64,000 nt of DNA from Ruegeria atlantica. Its GTDB lineage: Bacteria; Pseudomonadota; Alphaproteobacteria; Rhodobacterales; Rhodobacteraceae. A program made the translations under genes and the position numbers. The stretch spans positions 96,902 to 160,901 of the forward strand of contig NZ_WQFE01000012.1 of NCBI RefSeq assembly GCF_013033965.1. Direction: 5' to 3'. Below the pieces are notes generated by a model, which was not told where the DNA came from, did not search any database, and saw only the letters and a program-made list of their open reading frames with translations. Shown here piece after piece: positions 27,461-36,700 of this stretch (positions are counted from its first letter, which is position 1; every line of letters starts with the position of its first letter).

Positions 27461-28567
27461 TCAAGCCGCCTTGTTCTGTTCGGTTACGTCACCGGCGCGG
27501 TAGAGCCGGCCAAATTCGGTGTTGAGGAAATCGGCAAGCTTCACCTGTTCTTGCCGGACAAAGCCTTTCGCGGGCAGTGTTCCGGTCCGCATCAGATCAA
27601 CCACACCCAGAACACCTGCGGCTGTGGTGACCTGAATGGCGCTCCAGACCTGCCCGTTGATGGTGCGGGCAAAGCTCTTGTTGATCAGCGATTTCTCACG
27701 CAGCGCGCCGTCGATCATGCCCTTTGCGGTGCAATAGACCAGCACCACATCCTGATCGGTGCGCGGGAGTGCAGTTTCAAAAATGTCCTTCAACAGATCG
27801 CGGCGGTGCTCCAGCCCAAGGTCCTTGAGAAGCAGTTTGAGGATATCGCAATGGCCCGGATACCGGATCGACCGGTAAGACACCGCCCGCGCTTTGCCGT
27901 CCAGCGTTTCGGGCAAGGTGCCCAAGCCACCGGACGTGTTGAAGCATTCGTATTCCACCCCGTCATGACCAAGCAGTTCGTAGTCTTCCAGCGGAGCGGT
28001 CTTGACCCTTTCACCGTTTACGATGGCATCGCAGGGGTTGCAGTATTCGTTGATCAAACCATCCGTCGACCAGGTCAGATTGTATTTCAACGCATTGGTC
28101 GGATAGAGCGGCAGCGCCCCCACCCGCATATGCAGGCTGTCGATTTCATCGAACTCTGCCGCCAGCGATGCCCCTGCGATGCCAACAAAACCCGGCGCCA
28201 GGCCACATTGCGGCATGAATGCCGTTTCACTGTCCTGCGCCAGTTCGCGCACGGCATTGGTAGCCGCGACATCTTCGGTCAGGTCAAAGTAATGCGCGCC
28301 AGCGGTCTTGGCCGCCTTGGCAATCTTCGGCGTCAGAAAGAACGGAGCGGCCGAGATCACAGCATCGAACCCGGTCAGCCCTTGGGCAAGCTGAGCATCA
28401 TCATCCACATCGATCTGACGGGTCGAAACGCCCTGCTTATTCAGCGCCGACAATGCGGCCAAGTCCCGATCCGCGACCGTGACAGAGTAGTTGGCCGATG
28501 ACTTCAGCAGGGTCGCGATCATCTGACCGATCTTGCCTGCTCCGATGACACAAATGTTCCAGCTCAA
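27461..28567 (-). CDS. saccharopine dehydrogenase family protein (glutamate-forming type)
   Basis: A 368-residue Rossmann-fold oxidoreductase, starting at TTG 28567 behind a strong GAGGAGG site ([18 protein letters not shown]). NAD(P)-binding GAGKIG, then VAD after the second strand, and the C-terminal saccharopine-type domain with [12 protein letters not shown]. It should split saccharopine into glutamate and aminoadipate semialdehyde, which the downstream gene then oxidises. The lysine-ketoglutarate reductase that makes saccharopine is not in the window. Confidence 0.85.
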   Translation of the reverse strand: MSWNICVIGAGKIGQMIATLLKSSANYSVTVADRDLAALSALNKQGVSTRQIDVDDDAQLAQGLTGFDAVISAAPFFLTPKIAKAAKTAGAHYFDLTEDVAATNAVRELAQDSETAFMPQCGLAPGFVGIAGASLAAEFDEIDSLHMRVGALPLYPTNALKYNLTWSTDGLINEYCNPCDAIVNGERVKTAPLEDYELLGHDGVEYECFNTSGGLGTLPETLDGKARAVSYRSIRYPGHCDILKLLLKDLGLEHRRDLLKDIFETALPRTDQDVVLVYCTAKGMIDGALREKSLINKSFARTINGQVWSAIQVTTAAGVLGVVDLMRTGTLPAKGFVRQEQVKLADFLNTEFGRLYRAGDVTEQNKAA

Positions 28568-28981
28568 AACGCGCCTCCTCTTTCGTTTTAAAAAGTATGA
28601 GGCCGCGTCTGTCCGAAAAGCAGGGGCAATCTTGACGAAATCGATGTTAGACTCGTCGTAATGACAACTTTTCTGTCATTTTGTCATTCAACCCGTAGGC
28701 CGTCCTATTTTGGCAGGTCGATGACCTACGCGACCACCTTTGGCGGCAACGCCATTGACCAAGTTAACAACGCCAGTGATTTTTATATTCAAATATTATA
28801 CAGTGCGCTCAATTGGACCTTTTTGTTCGCGCATATCAATGTGTTCAATCGGTCCGCCCAGCGCATGAAATTACAACAGGCCGGTCTCATTATTCTGTTT
28901 GGCCGATGGGAGCCTGAGCAAAAAAGTTTCTGTGTTGGGTCTTTGAGAATTTTCACGGCGAAGTTCAGGGGGGGACAAGGC
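28568..28981. other. divergent promoter region, AT-rich
   Basis: Separates the lysine-degradation operon from the fusion gene. It is clearly AT-richer than both genes, with runs such as ATTTTTATATTCAAATATTA. The fusion-gene frame remains open through it to ATG 28661, but the predicted peptide is unlike a protein and lacks a ribosome site, so I treat it as noncoding. Confidence 0.5.
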
Positions 28982-31900
28982 GTGCCTAAAGATCCAGTTG
29001 AAAGCGTTAATTCATTCGACCCATCTCAGGAAGATCTGAAACTGATCGACGAGGTCCTGCCAGCGCAGGATCCATCGGTTATTCATTCGAAATTCGAGTT
29101 TTACGAAGTATCCGAAGAAACAATTCTGCCTTCTCAGGGTATGTTCGTGGTTCTTAGCGGTCTGGTCCAGCTAAGGCAGGACAAAGCGGTTCTGGCGACA
29201 GCGGACACTGGAGATTACTTTTATGAAGAACATCTTGAAATAGAAGACATTCCCGTCAGCCTGCAGGCTCTGGCCACTCCGGGCACCAGGTTGGCCTATC
29301 TGTCCGTACATCAATGGAAAGCAATCCCGGAAAAGATCAAGGATGCCTGCAAAGATACGCTGTTCGGCGATTTGGTCAGTGTGCATCTGAAGAACTATCA
29401 ACAACCGATCAATTGCTGCAGCGTGACTGCTGCAGCCCTTAGCATGTCAGCGCTTGGATTCAGCTACGAAGTCAACGACATCTTTCGCGAATGCGGCTTG
29501 CCAACGTCGTTTGTCGTAAACGACGGAATATCGCTGGGCGAGCTTTTTGATGTCGCCTGCACATTCATCCATACGCAGGACCTGCGCGATGTCATTCAGG
29601 TTCAGGCCTATTTCATGGATGAGGCCACGACATCCGTGGATCTGTTGCTTGAGGCAATAGACGAATCCAATCGGCTGGGTGGAAAGAACGATATCCTTGT
29701 GGCGAACTTTCAAGTCGGTGTCGCACATGGCAAGGAAAACATGCCGGGTGGCCATTTTGCCATTATCGCAAAGTGCAACCCAAGCACCGGCCTTGTGCAT
29801 ATGATGGACGTTCACCCGGAAAAGTACGGCAAGCTATGGGTGACAACCATCGATCGGTTGTGGGCCGGGATGACGGACCGGGACGGAACCTCGATGCGAT
29901 CACGGGGGATGTTGCGGTTCTCAGCACGGGATGCTGTCAAAACATACCTGCAAACTCTGAAGCAGGACTGCAATTACGTCGACAGTACGGAATACCTGGC
30001 CAAGGACCCCAAAAGGCGGCGCAACCTGTTCAGGCGGGCCAGCCCGAACATGAATTCGATGGGCGTTCTTGCTGAAAGCCTAGCCATCCTTGGGGATGAA
30101 CAGGTTGACGAAGACAAACTGCTGAGGGCGACGCAAACCGATTTGGCCGAAGCGCTTAGCCGTGTGTCGACGGCCCACGAAATGCACGCGATGGCGCAGC
30201 GCTACCTCAGTCAGGAACCGGACGTGCATCTGGGCAGCACTTTCCGCAGCTACGCCAATCGTTCGGACAAAAGCGTCAGTTCACCCGAAGACTGGTTCCA
30301 CCACCAATTGCAAAGTCTGAACGAACACAAAGATCTTCGTCATCTGATGATCAATATTGATTTCAATAAGGTCCTGGGATCTGAGGTCATTCGCCCCCCT
30401 AAGAATGCGTACCGTGAAACTGCTCTGTTAGAAGAATTCTGGTGCCTGTGTATCGCATACAAAGAAGCAACGGATATGGTGACGGTTGTGGACATGAGCC
30501 CCGCGACCTCACAGGTTTGGCAAGCGCCGCGGGGGCATCTATTCCGCGGCCTTCGGGACCTCAGGGATCCGGCCTTGCTGGTGATCGAAAAACAAGATCC
30601 GCCAGAAGACCCCAGCGACGTAGACCAAATCGTCAAAAACAACCCACTTGTTCTGTTTTACGCGGATGAAGACCCCTGGTCCTACATGTTGAGCAGTATC
30701 CTCGCCAATATCGGCATCACTGATATAAAACTGGTTGATGTCGAAGGGCACGGTGCCAACGTGATGAAAATGCGGCGGCAACTGGTTGCACGAACCGGCA
30801 AAGAAACCGTTCCATATCTGTTTTTCAACGGTGAATGTCTGGGACGACGAAACGACATCGTGGATAGTATCCTGAAAGGCGAGTTCCAGAGGGAGGTGCA
30901 AAAATCCGGGCTGCCGGTTCTGCTGCGTCATGAATCCCCTAGTCTGGACAAGAACATCTTTGGCTATCCCAAAGGCGGCCTGACCGATGCCCCCAGCGAA
31001 AAGCGCAACGTATTGCTGTGTGCCTGTGGTTCATCGGCGGCAGACAAGGTGCCACAACTGGTGAAGAAAATTACCGATGCCGGCCACAATGTGAAACTGA
31101 TCCCTTCGGTGTCCGCCGAAAAGTTCTTTCGCGATATTGAGATCGAAGCGGATGTCGAGATTGAAAGAGGATACGAGCCCGAAAAGGTCGAGGACTATAT
31201 CTCGCACAACGACTACTACCGCGACGATGACGAATGGAACTTCCGCTATACCAAGTTCGGAATGCCGTTGCGCGCCTCGCATCTTGCACTGTGTGACTGG
31301 GCCGATTGCGTGATCGTGGCGCCAGTGACCTGTAACACAATGGGCAAGATCGCCAACGGGATTGCCGACAATCTGCTGACCTCGGTCTTTGTGGCCTGGC
31401 AGTACCGAAACAAGCCAGCAATCCTTTGCCCGGCTTGTAACACCAACATGTGGAACAATGTCACCACCCAAAGGAATGTCGAAAAGTTGCGCGATCTGGG
31501 TGTTGATCTGGTCGGTCCCCGCAAAGGGCGGCTGTCAAACGGCATGATGGGGATAGGCATGATGGCGACCCCGGACCAGATCATGGAAGTTCTGGACGAA
31601 GCTTTTGAGGAACTGGCCGATCAGGAACACAACATCTGCAAATGGGCGCAAGAAGCCGCCGCATCGGACGAGTTCGCGCAGTGGCAACGTGTTTTCGACG
31701 CGATCGAAAATGGCATGGCCGGGATCGACATCGTGGATGATCACAACGGCGATACGTTGTTACATTACGCAGCTGGCGGCGAGGGTGAGTTGAATGAAAA
31801 TGGAAAGGACCTTGGCAAACCTGACATTGAGGCCGCACAAGAACTGATCAGACGCGGCATCAATGTGAACGCGACCAACGACCACGGGTTTACCAGCTTG

Positions 31901-32620
31901 CACGTGGCGGTGATGAACAACTCGGTCGACATGGTCAAAACTCTGTTGGCCGCAGATGGCATTGACGCAAGTTCCTGCATCCACTTCCTGCAAAGCCCCA
32001 AAAACGCAGAGGATGTCAAAGAAGCTAAAATCTCGAATGAAGTTCTGGCCCTGCTGAATGACTGGGCCAACAGCCACACGCTGACGGAGATCAACGAAGA
32101 GAGCGAAGACGATGTCGTGGATGACCGAGAACGAACCTATCTCTATTTCACCTATGGTTCGTTGAAGAAGGGTTTCCCGAACCACGAGGCCCACTCAGAC
32201 GTGCTGGACGATTTCGTTGGCGAGGCCGTAACCCGACAGCGAATGCCCCTGATCGTGCCGCATGAGCCGCATTGCGACAATCCGAACTGTGGCTACCTGC
32301 ATCGGATGGCCACGCTGGTCGACCAGAAAGGCCGCGGTAAACCGATACGCGGAGAGGTATATCGGGTGACTTCGTCCGGTATGAAAACACTCGACAAGCT
32401 CGAAGGTTTCCAAGGGCCTGGATCACCCGAGAATGTCTACGTCCGTAAGCGGATCAACGTGCTGATCGGCGGTGTGAAGAAACCCGCTTATGCCTACATG
32501 ATCGCGCAGCCCGCCAAGTATCTGGATCAGTTGGAGCAGGGCACCGCCGGGGTTGTCGGGGAATACACGCTGGATATGGCCACAGGCACACCAAAACCCG
32601 GATGGCAGCCGCCCGCCTAG
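28982..32620 (+). CDS. multidomain fusion: cNMP-binding-like, phytochelatin synthase, glutaredoxin-like, PPC-decarboxylase-like flavoprotein, ankyrin, gamma-glutamylcyclotransferase
   Basis: About 1,212 residues from GTG 28982, which has a GGGGGG ribosome site; an upstream ATG at 28661 is less likely. Domains: 34-128 degenerate cyclic-nucleotide-binding-like beta-roll; 139-313 phytochelatin synthase peptidase with Cys145 (PINCCSVTAAA), His258 (PGGHFAIIAKC) and Asp276 (MMDVHPEKYGKLWV); 454-525 a degenerate copy of the second half of that fold; 553-638 glutaredoxin fold whose CPYC reads DPWS, cis-Pro TVPYLFF kept; 673-878 HFCD flavoprotein with His767 and PACNTNMW (817-824), catalytic Cys replaced by Asn853; 921-1028 ankyrin repeats; 1051-1203 GGACT-like domain with YGSL (1058) and Glu1141. 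Inferred role: stepwise glutathione or gamma-glutamyl-peptide breakdown. No signal peptide, so cytoplasmic. Its stop overlaps the convergent ion-channel gene by four bases. Confidence 0.85.
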   Translation: MPKDPVESVNSFDPSQEDLKLIDEVLPAQDPSVIHSKFEFYEVSEETILPSQGMFVVLSGLVQLRQDKAVLATADTGDYFYEEHLEIEDIPVSLQALATPGTRLAYLSVHQWKAIPEKIKDACKDTLFGDLVSVHLKNYQQPINCCSVTAAALSMSALGFSYEVNDIFRECGLPTSFVVNDGISLGELFDVACTFIHTQDLRDVIQVQAYFMDEATTSVDLLLEAIDESNRLGGKNDILVANFQVGVAHGKENMPGGHFAIIAKCNPSTGLVHMMDVHPEKYGKLWVTTIDRLWAGMTDRDGTSMRSRGMLRFSARDAVKTYLQTLKQDCNYVDSTEYLAKDPKRRRNLFRRASPNMNSMGVLAESLAILGDEQVDEDKLLRATQTDLAEALSRVSTAHEMHAMAQRYLSQEPDVHLGSTFRSYANRSDKSVSSPEDWFHHQLQSLNEHKDLRHLMINIDFNKVLGSEVIRPPKNAYRETALLEEFWCLCIAYKEATDMVTVVDMSPATSQVWQAPRGHLFRGLRDLRDPALLVIEKQDPPEDPSDVDQIVKNNPLVLFYADEDPWSYMLSSILANIGITDIKLVDVEGHGANVMKMRRQLVARTGKETVPYLFFNGECLGRRNDIVDSILKGEFQREVQKSGLPVLLRHESPSLDKNIFGYPKGGLTDAPSEKRNVLLCACGSSAADKVPQLVKKITDAGHNVKLIPSVSAEKFFRDIEIEADVEIERGYEPEKVEDYISHNDYYRDDDEWNFRYTKFGMPLRASHLALCDWADCVIVAPVTCNTMGKIANGIADNLLTSVFVAWQYRNKPAILCPACNTNMWNNVTTQRNVEKLRDLGVDLVGPRKGRLSNGMMGIGMMATPDQIMEVLDEAFEELADQEHNICKWAQEAAASDEFAQWQRVFDAIENGMAGIDIVDDHNGDTLLHYAAGGEGELNENGKDLGKPDIEAAQELIRRGINVNATNDHGFTSLHVAVMNNSVDMVKTLLAADGIDASSCIHFLQSPKNAEDVKEAKISNEVLALLNDWANSHTLTEINEESEDDVVDDRERTYLYFTYGSLKKGFPNHEAHSDVLDDFVGEAVTRQRMPLIVPHEPHCDNPNCGYLHRMATLVDQKGRGKPIRGEVYRVTSSGMKTLDKLEGFQGPGSPENVYVRKRINVLIGGVKKPAYAYMIAQPAKYLDQLEQGTAGVVGEYTLDMATGTPKPGWQPPA

Positions 32621-33780
32621 TTTTGAGCCTGTATCACGACCTCCTGCTCAGGGCTTTCCTTGAGGCTGAGGTTGTATGCCGTGATAATCACCATGCACAA
32701 AAGGACAAAAGGCCAGAATGCGGCCTTGGGAATCAGGTTGTCCTTATAATGGATGAACCACAGGGACGGCACAGCCTCAGCTGCAAAGAAATAGGTGTTC
32801 ACCGACACGGCCAGAAGCATGAGGTACATCAGGAAAAAGAATGACTCCATGTAGATCACAGGCGATCCGGCAAAGCCTTCGCGCAGTTGAACATGCGCAA
32901 GCAGGATCACGAAAAACAGGACCGAGCAGGTACCGATGACGGTGGACGTACTAAAATCGTGCCGATCCACCAGATTGGGGCGCCGCGTGACCGTCATAAC
33001 AGCCCCGAACAGCAGCATAGTCACAACGATCAGCGGGATCATGTGGACGATAAAGGCATTTGCAAAGTTCCGTTTGATGACAAAGTTGTAATGCAACTCA
33101 GGCAGGTTCGTTTGATATTCGTTCCTACCGATGCCCAGCGTCGTATCCAGATCAGACAGGCGATAGTCGAAATAGGTGTTTTCGCGCTCCCACGTCCCCA
33201 TGACGATCCGGTTGTCGATGCCAAAGATGTCGTCCGGCCCGGTCGCCGGATAGGCCGAAAAATCAGGTATTAGAGCCACATTGACGTCAAACTCGCCCGG
33301 CCAGAAACGAACCCAGACGGTTTTGTGGTCGAACGGATAGCTGGTGTAGTCAAACGTCTGGCGCAGAGTCTGTTCAAAGTACCAACCGATTAACTCGGAA
33401 CCATCCTGATCTATCCTGTAAACCTCTTCAATCAAACCGCTGGCTGCATCCGCAGCTTCCGGCAGAGTGAACCCCACTTCACCTGCGGCTGGTTTGATCG
33501 CATCATGCACACCATCCTCATAATGCTGCCAGATATAGCCGCTGACATGCACATCACTGGCGCCGGTAAAACTGAAAGATTTGATGAATATTCCGGTCCT
33601 GACCTGATACTCTGGCAAATCGGGAAGGTCCTGCAGGTAAGCATCGACCGACGCCTGATCTGGCAGCTGCGTCGGGTCCTCGTCGAAATGGTTCAGATCA
33701 ATCCAGAGTTTGAAGAGAACAAGCGCCAGGCCCAGCGTGATAAACCCCGAAACCAGCCAGACTTTCTTTTCTATGCTCAT
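32617..33780 (-). CDS. pentameric ligand-gated ion-channel (Pro-loop receptor)-like protein
   Basis: A 387-residue membrane protein. Layout: N-terminal membrane helix (about 8-27) acting as signal anchor, a beta-rich extracellular domain (about 30-237), then four helices at about 238-262, 277-297, 308-332 and 353-372. The extracellular domain has the loop hallmark YPFD (148-151) in FDYTSYPFDHKTVWVRFW, as in GLIC/ELIC-type channels, and the first channel helix has the expected Pro (FIVHMIPLIVV). It would gate ions on binding an unknown periplasmic ligand. It follows the cyclase gene by 16 bp in one operon. An unrelated beta-rich membrane protein is the main alternative. Confidence 0.65.
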   Translation of the reverse strand: MSIEKKVWLVSGFITLGLALVLFKLWIDLNHFDEDPTQLPDQASVDAYLQDLPDLPEYQVRTGIFIKSFSFTGASDVHVSGYIWQHYEDGVHDAIKPAAGEVGFTLPEAADAASGLIEEVYRIDQDGSELIGWYFEQTLRQTFDYTSYPFDHKTVWVRFWPGEFDVNVALIPDFSAYPATGPDDIFGIDNRIVMGTWERENTYFDYRLSDLDTTLGIGRNEYQTNLPELHYNFVIKRNFANAFIVHMIPLIVVTMLLFGAVMTVTRRPNLVDRHDFSTSTVIGTCSVLFFVILLAHVQLREGFAGSPVIYMESFFFLMYLMLLAVSVNTYFFAAEAVPSLWFIHYKDNLIPKAAFWPFVLLCMVIITAYNLSLKESPEQEVVIQAQN

Positions 33781-33796
33781 TCAGCCCCTCGCCTGA

Positions 33797-36700
33797 TTAG
33801 TCCAGTGGCCCGACCAGCGATTGCTTTATGCCCAGATCATGAAACCGTGCCTTCAATTCATCAAGCCCTTCATGAGCCGCCAAAGGAATGCCCCAGGCCC
33901 CACATTCGGCCAGTGTTCGAGCCTGCAGAATCGACAAATCAACCATCGGCAGCGGCTCATCCGCCGTGAACACGGCCAGTGCATCCGCGTAACGCGTGGC
34001 TTCATCCCATGCCTGCCGTTTCAACATGACGGCAGTGGCATCCGTGTAAAAATGCAGGTGACTATGCCCTACACAGCCTTCGGCAATAATCTTCTCACCG
34101 AGCTTGAGGTTTTCGTCCTGCGCGTTGGGGTCTTCTTCGGCCATGGCCAATGCGGACAACGCTTTTGGTCCGACGAAATTGCGACCGTGTTCTAACGCAA
34201 TATCGACTGCGCGGCGGCCCGTTTCCCGAGCCTGCACAATCTGGCCGGCATAAACCTGCGTGCGGGCCAGATGTTCTAATGCCTGTGCCTCAAGCCGCTT
34301 CGCGCCGACACGGTTTGCGATCTCGGCAGACAGCGTGAAAACATCCAACGCTTGATCCAGTTCCCCCAAAAAGGTGTGTGCAACGCCCAAACAGGTCTGT
34401 GCCACGCATTCGGGGACAAAGGCGAAATACGTCTGGGATACCTCAATTGCTTCCTGTGCATCCCGCTTTCCCTGCGCCACATCGCCGGTGTAGCTGCGCG
34501 CGACGCTCAGATTGTGCAGGTTTGCGGCCAAATCGCGGACCAAACCCTTTTCCCGCGCCCGTTCGACCGCCTGAGTGTAAAACCCCGTCGCCGTCTGCAT
34601 CGTGGCATTCATGAAATTGGCGTCACCGAATCCACTGAGTGCACCAACCTCCAGTCGCGCAGATCCAAGCTTTCTGGCCAGTGTTAGAGCCTTTTCGTTG
34701 CTCTCCAGCGCTTTTTGCACCTGCCCGAGCGGGAAGTACACATTGCCGCGCACGTAGTTGATCTGGGACATGTCTCGGTCAGATCCGCAGCGTTCCGCAG
34801 CCACCTCGGCCGTATCAAGGCTTTCCAGCGCTTCCTGGTACAGGCTGGCCTGCCGCGCGGCCTGCGCCAGGCCAATATGCGCCCGGCAGACTTGCTCATC
34901 CGTTTCGGCCAGTTCTGCGGCTTCCTTGAATTCGCGCAGCGCATCATTGGACAGGCCCTGCAATCGGTGCGTCTCACCCCGGGCACAGAGCAGGTCAAAG
35001 CGTACCTCTGCGGGTGCCGGCAGTTCTAACGCCCGTTCGATCAAAGGGCTGGCATCATCGAACTGAAAAGCCTGTATCAGCTTATCCGCAGCCTCTAAAT
35101 ATGCCTGGGCCGCATGGGTTGCGCCCGCGCGATCCAGATGCTTTGCGCGCAATGTGGCGTCCCGGTCTTCGAACCATTTTGCGGCCTGGCGATGCAGGCG
35201 CGCGCGTTCAGATTTCACAAGCGTGGCATAGGACCCGTCGCGGATCAGCGCGTGGGCGAACATCAGATCAGCCTCCGCCTCGCGGATCAGGGCCGAGCGG
35301 ATCAGGGTCGAAGTGTCCAGATGCCCTTCGCCCAACAGGAAATTCAGCACCTCGGGCGAAAACCTTTGCCCTAATACCGACGCGGCCTGAATCGACGTCC
35401 GGCTGCTTCGATCCAGCGCATCCAAGCGGGACTGAACAATGCCCTGAATGCTACCCGGAACGGATTCCTGTTTCAGCACGTCGATATTGCGCAGCAACTG
35501 TTCCAGAAACAGCGGATTACCCCCGGCGCGCTTCACGCAGGCGTCCAAAAGTTCGGGGTCGATACCCGTGAACTCTTCAACCAGCTTTCGCGCCTGTTCA
35601 TCGCCCATCGGAGCAAGCTCCAGCTTGGAAATCAAAGCACCATCCGTGGCAAGTTGCCATTCGCGATCAATCGGGTCGCCTTCCACACGGCTGGTCATCA
35701 GCAGCACGCACGGCAAATCACGCGTCATCGCCGCAATATGGGCGCAAGCCGTCAGAATTTCTGGCGCAGCCCAGTGGACATCCTCGATATGGATCAACAT
35801 CGGCGCTTCCTGGCTGCATGCCGCAATCAGGTCGTCAATGACCTGACGCCGCCCGCGCAAACGGGTGGCATTGTCCATCACTGCATAAACCTCGGCCAGC
35901 CCGGGGTCTTGCTCAAGCTCCAGCAGCGCATTCAGATGCCCGGCATTTGCCGCCGTCACCCATCCTTTGGCAATTGCATCCTTAGCGACTGCCGCACAGG
36001 TTGCCGCGTCATCCGTCGGCTCCAAACCAAGAATACTGCGCGTCACGGACTGGATGGCCGAATGCCCCTCGCGCGCGCCGAAATCCATAACCACGCCGTT
36101 GTGGATTGAATAAGACAGGCTATCGGCCAGCTCGGCCACCTGTTCGGACAGGTGAGTTTTGCCGATGCCCGGCTCGCCCAGAATGATGTGGACCTCTCCT
36201 TTACCGTGCCGCTGACATCTGTCGAACGTGGCAGAGAACAAGGAGAGTTCTCGCTCGCGGCCGACAAAGCGATGCCGCCGCGACCGGATGTTGCGGGCCA
36301 TTCGATCCAGCCGCCAAAGCTCGACCGGCTCAGTCAAACCCTTGATCGCCTTTTCGCCCATGGAGTCACCGACAAAAAGGGGCCCTAACGCGCGCTGAAT
36401 GTCGTGCGAAACCAAAGTTTCCCCCGGCGTTGCCATATCGGTGATACGCGAGGCCAAGTTCACACCATCACCGGTCACTGTATATTCTGTGTGCGCCTGG
36501 CTGCCTGTCGTACTGGCAATCACCTGACCCGAGGCGATGCCAATGTGGCACGTGAGCGGCGGGTTCAAGCTGGGCAGAACCGCGTGGATTTCCAATGCGG
36601 CCCGCGCGGCCCTTTCGGTGTCGTTCGTGTGCGAGATCGGCGCGCCGAACACGGCCATGACCGCATCGCCAATATGCTTGTCGATCCGGCCACCGTATTT

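Noticed and set aside
27332..28501. 389-codon plus-strand open frame opposite the saccharopine dehydrogenase
   Set aside because: Antisense shadow of a gene with complete motifs; its own translation has no recognisable domain.
28661..28981. N-terminal extension of the fusion protein to ATG 28661
   Set aside because: AT-rich, no ribosome site, and the peptide has no protein-like pattern; GTG 28982 has a strong purine-rich site.
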